DNA of 33,962 bases. Source: HGM04593 sp045588345 (GTDB lineage: Bacteria; Bacteroidota; Bacteroidia; Bacteroidales; Bacteroidaceae). Position numbers and translations under genes: made by a program. The stretch spans positions 1 through 33,962 of the forward strand of contig JAZNDZ010000121.1 in assembly GCA_045588345.1 (NCBI GenBank), read 5' to 3'. The notes beneath the pieces were generated by a model that was given only the letters and a program-made list of their open reading frames with translations, ran no database searches and was not told the DNA's origin. Positions 1-5,749 of this stretch are shown here, piece by piece (positions within the stretch are counted from its first letter, which is position 1; the number at the start of each line of letters is the position of its first letter).

Positions 1-83
1 TTATATTTATAGATATAAGCATCAATACAGGCCAACACCTCTTCTTTTCCTTTAACCGTAATAAAAATTCCTGGCAGTTTCAT
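1..83 (-). CDS. Partial hypothetical protein, N-terminal 27 residues only
   Basis: An ATG at 83-81 opens a frame that stays open to the window edge. It begins MKLPGIFITVKGKEE and continues with a short amphipathic stretch (VLACIDAYIYKY). The gene continues outside the window, so neither length nor domain is known. No family is recognised. It has the same orientation as the accessory genes upstream (396-8452). The main doubt is that 27 codons can stay open by chance. Confidence 0.4.
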   Translation of the reverse strand, partial: MKLPGIFITVKGKEEVLACIDAYIYKY

Positions 84-159
84 CTTATTTATTTCTTAGT
101 TGTTAGTTATTGTTATCTATTCATCAATATTATTTGATGCCACAAAATTATAGTTCCTT

Positions 160-348
160 TTAAGTCTTTGCAATAGAATACACACAAAAGATATCAACTT
201 TTAAATGGCAGTTTTTAACAAAAAGCCCCAACGTAGAAGCATCAGGGCTAATATTGTAATTCTGATTAGGAATCTGAATATCCCACTGTTTAAAACGACC
301 ATCATAAGTATCAAACAACTCTAATATAAAAACGCAAGTTGCAGCTAC
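160..348 (-). pseudogene. Orphan C-terminal gene fragment (62 codons, no usable start)
   Basis: Between a TAG at 351-349 and a TAA at 162-160 one minus-strand frame is open for 62 codons and reads like real protein: it contains LFDTYDGRFKQWDIQIP, then NISPDASTLGLFVKNCHL, and ends VYSIAKT. There is no ATG; a TTG at codon 11 is the only weak alternative start. Its 5' end lies inside the hairpin that ends the upstream gene. It is most simply the tail of a gene whose front was lost by recombination. The family is not recognised. A chance open frame is possible, but the composition argues against it. Confidence 0.35.
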
Positions 349-362
349 CTATAACTTGCGTT
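331..362 (-). terminator. Hairpin terminator after the 191-residue gene
   Basis: A perfect 10-bp inverted repeat (AACGCAAGTT at 331-340 and AACTTGCGTT at 353-362) encloses a 12-nt loop. Read on the minus strand it lies 33 nt past the stop codon at 396 and is followed by TTTATATTAG, so it fits an intrinsic terminator. Confidence 0.7.
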
Positions 363-395
363 ACTTCAACTTATAATATATTTATTTACAAATTT

Positions 396-971
396 CTATT
401 TAATATCTGTGATACCGTAAGGATTAAATCCAAAATGCTTGATAATATTGGCCTCTCCTGTAGATGTAACTCCGACAACATATACATCTTCACCATTAAC
501 TCTGTATGTTAGAATATAATAATTATGTGGCTTTGCACTTAAACCGCTGTTAATTGGTATCATGCCCGATACATCAACAAGATTAATGGTAGTCTCTTCC
601 ATTTTTTTAAGCGAATCAATCTTTACCTCGCGCGAAATAAGTTCTATTGCTATGGATGTTGCTCCATCAATATCTATAGACACAATCTTTTCACGTTGGA
701 ATAATTTGCAAAGTTTTTTACCTAAACCAATCCAACCATCAATACCATCATTGATTTCTGCGCCTAATTTTAATGCTCTTAGTCCAATATCAACAATTAA
801 TAGCAAAACTATAAAATCAGCTCCTGGACCAATGTTAACATATTTAGCATCGTGTATTTCATCCAATTCTGTTAGTTTTACCAACTCATTTTTGTCATCA
901 TCAGACACGACATCCAAAATTTCATCACATAAAGGGCCGTCATTAACACCTACATCTAGTAATATTTCCAT
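396..971 (-). CDS. Hypothetical protein, 191 residues, last gene of the accessory island
   Basis: I do not recognise the family. The protein starts MEILLDVGVNDGPLCDEIL, an acidic N-terminal part. Residues about 51-63 form a hydrophobic stretch (GADFIVLLLIVDIG) followed by a basic helix, so it may be membrane-associated or simply have a buried helix. The C-terminal half alternates beta-like stretches (NYYILTYRVNGEDVYVVGV) and ends with FGFNPYGITDIK. There is no signal peptide and no obvious catalytic motif. It lies 91 bp after the GIY-YIG gene on the same strand, but a degenerate gene remnant sits in that gap, so membership of the same operon is uncertain. It ends with TAG and is followed by a clear hairpin terminator. 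An accessory, cargo or immunity-type role is only a guess from position. Confidence 0.7.
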   Translation of the reverse strand: MEILLDVGVNDGPLCDEILDVVSDDDKNELVKLTELDEIHDAKYVNIGPGADFIVLLLIVDIGLRALKLGAEINDGIDGWIGLGKKLCKLFQREKIVSIDIDGATSIAIELISREVKIDSLKKMEETTINLVDVSGMIPINSGLSAKPHNYYILTYRVNGEDVYVVGVTSTGEANIIKHFGFNPYGITDIK

Positions 972-1025
972 TCGATTAAATTATAATATATCAAACAATA
1001 AACCTTAAGTTATTACCTTTTATAC

Positions 1026-1067
1026 CTAAACTATTTTCTTCATCAAGTAATTTACAAATGCACTACT
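1026..1067 (-). pseudogene. Remnant of the C-terminus of a second AbiJ/HEPN-like gene
   Basis: Read on the minus strand, 1067-1026 encodes SSAFVNYLMKKIV and a stop. This nearly matches the last residues of the intact AbiJ-like gene at 4917-5744 (CSAFVNYLIKKKS), and the DNA is similar over the same stretch. The remnant overlaps the last codons of the GIY-YIG gene in another frame. It is best explained as the scar of a second AbiJ-like gene that was deleted, with the junction at the end of the GIY-YIG gene. Only 13 codons remain, so convergence cannot be ruled out. Confidence 0.5.
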
Positions 1068-2274
1068 CTTCTGTTATCAACTGTTGCAAAGAATCATCAT
1101 AAGCAACCTTCTTACCCGACATTAGAATATTTATAGCGTCATCAACTATATCCAAAGGAACTACATACCATTCTTTAGGTGTATAAATCCCTGCTGTCAG
1201 TTGCAGTTGAACTTTGTCGAAAAGGTTGTGAATAGCATTTTCAAGATTAACGGTCTTTACATTATACACCTTCCACACTGCAACAATTTCAACATCGGCA
1301 TACAAATATGTTGCCTCGTTCTTCGCATTGGCAATACGTTCTTCAACAGTCTGAGTTGTAAAACCAATCTTGTATAAGTGTCGGTACTTTGTTATGTCGG
1401 GGTCTGTGGATTTTGATTTCAAGACATATATATAACCATTGGCAATATCCTTGTCAGTAACAGCAAACTGCTTTTCCAAATAACCATCTTCATTCTCGTT
1501 GAATGTAACGGTATATCCGTCCTTGAACAAAGACTTGCCAAGTGTACGGAGCAGAATATCCGATTCTGTTCCGTTCTCATATATACACCTAATTCTGCCG
1601 TCAATCTTATGGTTGTTGTCTTTTTGCAGTTTATGTATCTTTGCCAAATAGGTCAATACACCTCCAACAACAAAGAAATTACCTTCTTGCAAATGCGCTT
1701 CCTTGAACTTTATCAACTTGCGTTTCTTATCCCTCAGTTCAGCGTGAACACGTTGGAACATCGGTTCATACCGCTCGAAATCCTCGCATTGAATACGCTT
1801 TCCAATATAGTCTGCCTGCGCCCTTTCAATGTCTTTTATCATATACTCAGGTAGGTCAAATATTGCTTCTGCTTCGGGCGAGATATTGAATATAGGGTCT
1901 TTCAATAACTCTGCAAGCAGTTCATCATCGCTTTTCTCATCCTCAACAACAGCTTCTTCGTATGCTGTTTGGGGTTCACTGCATACATCTGTTACCTCTG
2001 TTTGCTCCTCTAAAAGGTTCAATCGGTCAAAAGGTTTGCATTTATCGTATTTTGCCTTATCTGTCTTTATGCCCTCCAATCTCTTGTAAAGCATCTTTTC
2101 AGACATATTGCCATCAGCAGATGGTTTTCTGCCATTGCTCTCTACAAACGCCGTAATCTCATCAAACGACTTTACTAGTCTGTCGCTTGATGTTGCTCTG
2201 TGTTGTGTTGGTTTGACATCTGCAAACACGGGGTCTTTCAAGACATCTGCCAATTCTTTATTCCAATCAATCAT
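1063..2274 (-). CDS. GIY-YIG nuclease family protein (T5orf172-like)
   Basis: The C-terminal part, about residues 280-375, carries a GIY-YIG fold: GYIYVLKS, then LYKIGFTT about 20 residues later, an arginine in VEERIANAK, a glutamate in NLENAIHNLF, and the closing KEWYVV. The middle (about 200-262) has the DGRIR...NGTES...LGKSLF segment often fused ahead of such domains. The N-terminal half is helical and acidic, with a short motif present twice (LKDPVF near residue 15, LKDPIF near 127). The predicted role is DNA cleavage in a restriction-like system. A TTG at 2280 would overlap the helicase stop, but the ATG at 2274-2272, two bases past that stop, is the better start, giving 403 residues. 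It is the last gene of the compact operon. The substrate is not known. Confidence 0.85.
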   Translation of the reverse strand: MIDWNKELADVLKDPVFADVKPTQHRATSSDRLVKSFDEITAFVESNGRKPSADGNMSEKMLYKRLEGIKTDKAKYDKCKPFDRLNLLEEQTEVTDVCSEPQTAYEEAVVEDEKSDDELLAELLKDPIFNISPEAEAIFDLPEYMIKDIERAQADYIGKRIQCEDFERYEPMFQRVHAELRDKKRKLIKFKEAHLQEGNFFVVGGVLTYLAKIHKLQKDNNHKIDGRIRCIYENGTESDILLRTLGKSLFKDGYTVTFNENEDGYLEKQFAVTDKDIANGYIYVLKSKSTDPDITKYRHLYKIGFTTQTVEERIANAKNEATYLYADVEIVAVWKVYNVKTVNLENAIHNLFDKVQLQLTAGIYTPKEWYVVPLDIVDDAINILMSGKKVAYDDSLQQLITEE

Positions 2275-2276
2275 AG

Positions 2277-4226
2277 TCAATCTTTCTTTATTTCGCCTTT
2301 GCGTATCATATTTGATATGTACGCAATTGCTTGTGCAATGCGTCTGCTCAATGGTTCTGAATCATTAAGAGTAGGTACAGCACCATTGTGTTCTTCTCTG
2401 TATTTAGGTAGATACTTCTTAATAAGCAATATCGCCTCCTCTTTTGTCATATCAGTCCTCTGCTCTTCAATGGCAAATTGAACAGTGCGAAAAAGTTCCG
2501 TAGTTAGTGATTTTGACAACATTTCGTATGCCCTTTGGAATGGGTTTATGCTGTCTATAAGGTTGATAGATAGTTTGCTTATCTCCACAAACTGCCCTGC
2601 AACCTTAATGAATCTTTGCCCATTGGAACGAACCTCAACATCTGCTCCTTGAATTGCCGAAGACAATACAACTTGTTGCCTTACTTGTTCAACCTCTTCC
2701 TCTGTCAAAGCAGGATAGCGTTCCCTAATTATCTTTGGTATCATCACTTGGGTTATCTCCTCCGCAATGATACTGTTCGACATTGCTTGCTTTAGAATAT
2801 CGCTTGCCAATATCTCTGCTTTCAGTTCAGTCATATCATTGTCTATGATACTCTGCGCTCTTGGAGTTGCCTTTTTAAGACCTTTTACAGATAAAGTTCT
2901 GTTACTGCCATCTGCAATATCCTCATCATCCCTCTTAATCTTGAAATTCCATTTCGGTGCCATTACTTGCTCCATCAACAGCGAAGCAGTAATTGCCTTC
3001 AACATATTGTTTACAGCAATACCAACATCCTCTTGTGCCGCATCGGGACAAGGTATAAGGTTGGTGAACTGTGCTTTTGTCTTTCCTTCGCAATCACGTG
3101 TGCATCGTCCAATAATCTGAACAACCTCAGTCAATGAAGCACGAATACCGATTGTTATACAAGTTTCACACCATTGCCAATCGAAACCCTCTTTTGCAGT
3201 TCCCAATGCAATGAGTATATCAAGAGCATCGGCACTCTTCATTCTATGCAAATATGCTTGCAATGCTCTGCGTTGTTGTGGATTATCCTCTACCAAATCA
3301 CCTACTTTCAGCAAACGACCATCGGGAGTACGTACAATCTTTATAAAGTGTTCGTAATCCTCTTCAACGACTTCACCAATCATTCTAATAATGTCATCTA
3401 CTTGGTCGTGTTTTGGAGCGTATGTGTCCCTGCCTTGAACCGATGGAATATGTATAAGCGTTTTCTTAGTGGTATCAAGTATTTCGGGCATTGCTGTTAT
3501 GTATTTCCCTTGGAAGAAATGATAACCAATTCCCAAACTCTTCAAATACTTATATCCATTCAACTGTTGATAATAGTTGTAGTTTACTGCAGGTTGGAAC
3601 TTTGCTTCATCTTCGGGGCGCATTACGGGTATCTTGTCTCCTCGGAAATAACTACCCGTCATTGCTAATATGTGAGCATTGGTGTTTGCTATCAGTCGGC
3701 GTATAAGTTCACCTAATCCATTATTTGCATCGGCAGAAGAGTGGTGATACTCATCTATACCAAACAAACAGTCTTTGAGTTGTTCATCGCTCAATTCTTT
3801 TACAGCGTTTCTAAGTGTAGAATGTGTACAAACTAATATTTTGTTTTTACAACCTTTGTCGATAAACTCAAAGAAGCGTTTTTTCTTCTCAGTTTCATTT
3901 CCACCGCAAAGATTAAAGTAATCGGCAACTCTCCAATCTGCAAAGAAACCAAAATCCTTCAAATTGGTATTATCAAAAGAACGACCAATGGTCTTTTCGG
4001 GAACAGCGACAATAACCTTCTTTATGCCTTGATTCTCCAACTTATCTAAGGCAACAAACATCATCGCCCTGCTCTTACCACACGCAGGAGGTGCTTTCAC
4101 AAGCAAATATTGTCTGTGGCGTTGTTCATACACCATACGTTGCATTTCACGCATACCCAACTCATCAACATTCGATGAGGCACCTGTTTGATTATATGTA
4201 ATATTTACTATATTTTCCATAATCAT
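2277..4226 (-). CDS. DEAD/DEAH-box (DExH) superfamily 2 helicase
   Basis: SF2 motifs appear in order: motif I APPACGKS at 45-52, motif II DEYH at 158-161, motif III TGS at 190-192, motif V GTAKEGFDW near 342-350 and motif VI QIIGRCTR at 370-377. This is an ATP-dependent DNA or RNA translocase of the type found in type I/III restriction systems. The C-terminal 270 residues are mostly helical, without a recognisable nuclease; a late segment (EEAILLIKKYLPKYREEHN) may contact a partner. The start overlaps the stop of the preceding 52-residue gene by the sequence ATGA, so translation is probably coupled. A second ATG lies two codons further in. With the methyltransferase upstream and the GIY-YIG protein downstream, it probably supplies ATP-driven translocation for DNA restriction (inference). 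Confidence 0.9.
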   Translation of the reverse strand: MIMENIVNITYNQTGASSNVDELGMREMQRMVYEQRHRQYLLVKAPPACGKSRAMMFVALDKLENQGIKKVIVAVPEKTIGRSFDNTNLKDFGFFADWRVADYFNLCGGNETEKKKRFFEFIDKGCKNKILVCTHSTLRNAVKELSDEQLKDCLFGIDEYHHSSADANNGLGELIRRLIANTNAHILAMTGSYFRGDKIPVMRPEDEAKFQPAVNYNYYQQLNGYKYLKSLGIGYHFFQGKYITAMPEILDTTKKTLIHIPSVQGRDTYAPKHDQVDDIIRMIGEVVEEDYEHFIKIVRTPDGRLLKVGDLVEDNPQQRRALQAYLHRMKSADALDILIALGTAKEGFDWQWCETCITIGIRASLTEVVQIIGRCTRDCEGKTKAQFTNLIPCPDAAQEDVGIAVNNMLKAITASLLMEQVMAPKWNFKIKRDDEDIADGSNRTLSVKGLKKATPRAQSIIDNDMTELKAEILASDILKQAMSNSIIAEEITQVMIPKIIRERYPALTEEEVEQVRQQVVLSSAIQGADVEVRSNGQRFIKVAGQFVEISKLSINLIDSINPFQRAYEMLSKSLTTELFRTVQFAIEEQRTDMTKEEAILLIKKYLPKYREEHNGAVPTLNDSEPLSRRIAQAIAYISNMIRKGEIKKD

Positions 4227-4381
4227 TCAGTTTTAAGACATTCGCCAACTTCTGTTAAAGACATAGGTTTCATTTGAGCAATATAATTCAAACGTTTTTC
4301 GAAGTCATACATCAAAGGTTCGTACGTATCTCTAATGATATAGTAATTATCGTGATTTCGTATTGCCTTATCATCATTCAT
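4223..4381 (-). CDS. Small protein, 52 residues, between the membrane protein and the helicase
   Basis: This small protein starts MNDDKAIRNHDNYYIIRD and ends TEVGECLKTE. It is soluble, charged and of no recognised family. I chose the ATG at 4381-4379, which overlaps the upstream stop (4376-4374) by 8 bp. A longer frame starting at 4435 would add 18 residues but overlap the upstream gene by 62 bp. The stop overlaps the helicase start by four bases (ATGA). This tight coupling on both sides is the main argument that it is real and works with the helicase. It could be a small accessory subunit or an inhibitor; nothing in the sequence decides. Confidence 0.6.
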   Translation of the reverse strand: MNDDKAIRNHDNYYIIRDTYEPLMYDFEKRLNYIAQMKPMSLTEVGECLKTE

Positions 4382-4913
4382 TAAAATAGTCCTTATATCC
4401 TTGAATCTTATTAGGTATCTCATCTGAAGAACCACTAAAAGGATAACCGTTATTTATCATCAGCATATATTCTTTTAATTCATCAAGCATCCACCCATAC
4501 CCATCTTCTCTATTATCAACATCTAGTGATGCTCTTAATGCCGATAACATTTTTAAGAAGGCATAATGTTGCTCTCTTACCTTTCCTGCATACAATCGTG
4601 CTTGTAGTAGATAACCTCCTTGCTTAAACTCATTTTTAAGTTCTTCTATATTGTTTTTAATTATGTTTAATTCGTTCAACTTGGTATCTACATCTTTTCT
4701 TACTGCCTCCATTCTATCACGTATCTCAACAGCATTGTATATTTGATAACCTATCAATAATGTTATTGCAAGACTAAAGAGTGCAACAAGCGTACTGATA
4801 AATGTGTTAGAATCTACAACACTATTAGGAGAGACTTTACAAAAAAATAATATTATAGTAATTATAGATATTATTATTGCTATAATGCTTAAGAAGAAAG
4901 TTAGTTTTTTCAT
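4374..4913 (-). CDS. Two-helix membrane protein with coiled coil
   Basis: The N-terminus MKKLTFFLSIIAIIISIITI is a strongly hydrophobic helix. A second membrane helix lies at about 38-58 (TFISTLVALFSLAITLLIGY). After these comes a charged coiled coil of about 40 residues (VRKDVDTKLNELNIIKNNIE) and a soluble helical C-terminus. The topology places a cytoplasmic coiled-coil domain on a membrane anchor. The family is not recognised. It lies 3 bp after the AbiJ-like gene and overlaps the next small gene, so it is co-transcribed with the restriction-like genes. Small membrane proteins in defence operons can be abortive effectors, but a structural or regulatory role is equally possible. Confidence 0.75.
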   Translation of the reverse strand: MKKLTFFLSIIAIIISIITIILFFCKVSPNSVVDSNTFISTLVALFSLAITLLIGYQIYNAVEIRDRMEAVRKDVDTKLNELNIIKNNIEELKNEFKQGGYLLQARLYAGKVREQHYAFLKMLSALRASLDVDNREDGYGWMLDELKEYMLMINNGYPFSGSSDEIPNKIQGYKDYFNE

Positions 4914-4916
4914 AGG

Positions 4917-5744
4917 TTATGATTTCTTTTTAATTAAGTAATTTACGAAAGCACTGCAAGATACTAACATAAAAATTGCTTCATCGGCAGTTGGGGCATT
5001 TTTATCATCCATAAGTGCGTGTCTGATACCTGTGCTACCATCATTAGTGTAATAATAAAGATTTTCTAATCCTTTTTTCATTTGTGAGTTAAAAACCACA
5101 CCTATACTCTCTAATTTCTTAAGTGCTTTATCCAAAGTGCTTTCTCCTGTTATTTCCCTACATATACATTCTACTGCCGAAATAGATTCTTTAATTGAGT
5201 TTCTATAATCACATTGCGATAAAGATAGTTTTTCTAATGCAGTTTGTAAATGAGTTTTGACATTTTTGTCCGTATCATTTATTGCAGATTCGATAGATTT
5301 TATTTCACACTCAACTGTAACTTCAACAACACGTCCATTAACTAATCTATACGCATAATGGTGTCTTTTAAATTCATAATTCAAATAATCACTTAATTTT
5401 TTAAAATGACTTGCTATTGTTTGGTTCTTGTGTACACTATAATAATAGTAAATAAATTCTATTAAGTCAAAAATGTAAAACCATTCCACCTCTTCATTGG
5501 TAATGCAATCTAATATCACACCATAGTTTTTATTATATGCGTAGTATGAATATGGATATTCATCATTGCGCTTATTAAAAAAATATGTCCAAGCGAACTT
5601 GTCCATTTCTTTATAATCTCCAACTTTTGTTCTTAATAAATCTAACCAATTACAGATACTATTTTTTATTGGTTCTGTAATACATTCTCTTATGATTACA
5701 TTGCTTGGAGTTACATATCCATATCTTTCTGAAAATCGTGCCAT
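4917..5744 (-). CDS. AbiJ_NTD4-type abortive infection protein
   Basis: The opening ARFSERYGYVTPSNVI, followed by an acidic helix and NSICNWLDLL, matches the AbiJ N-terminal domain 4 family, whose members also begin with FSERYG. The C-terminal half is all-helical and HEPN-like, with ITGESTLDKALKKL, then GSTGIRHALMDD and the final helix FMLVSCSAFVNYLIKKK. The canonical HEPN ribonuclease motif (R, four to six residues, H) is not evident; the nearest element is the RH pair near residue 240, so nuclease activity is uncertain. Relatives are linked to abortive phage infection. It lies 5 bp after the methyltransferase gene and 3 bp before the membrane-protein gene, inside the restriction-like operon rather than beside it. 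A short duplicate of its C-terminus survives at 1026-1067. Confidence 0.75.
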   Translation of the reverse strand: MARFSERYGYVTPSNVIIRECITEPIKNSICNWLDLLRTKVGDYKEMDKFAWTYFFNKRNDEYPYSYYAYNKNYGVILDCITNEEVEWFYIFDLIEFIYYYYSVHKNQTIASHFKKLSDYLNYEFKRHHYAYRLVNGRVVEVTVECEIKSIESAINDTDKNVKTHLQTALEKLSLSQCDYRNSIKESISAVECICREITGESTLDKALKKLESIGVVFNSQMKKGLENLYYYTNDGSTGIRHALMDDKNAPTADEAIFMLVSCSAFVNYLIKKKS

Positions 5745-5749
5745 AGTCT

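Noticed and set aside
4917..5744. Firm call as a HEPN ribonuclease
   Set aside because: The canonical R-x4-6-H motif is not visible, so only the AbiJ_NTD4 and HEPN-like fold assignment is kept.
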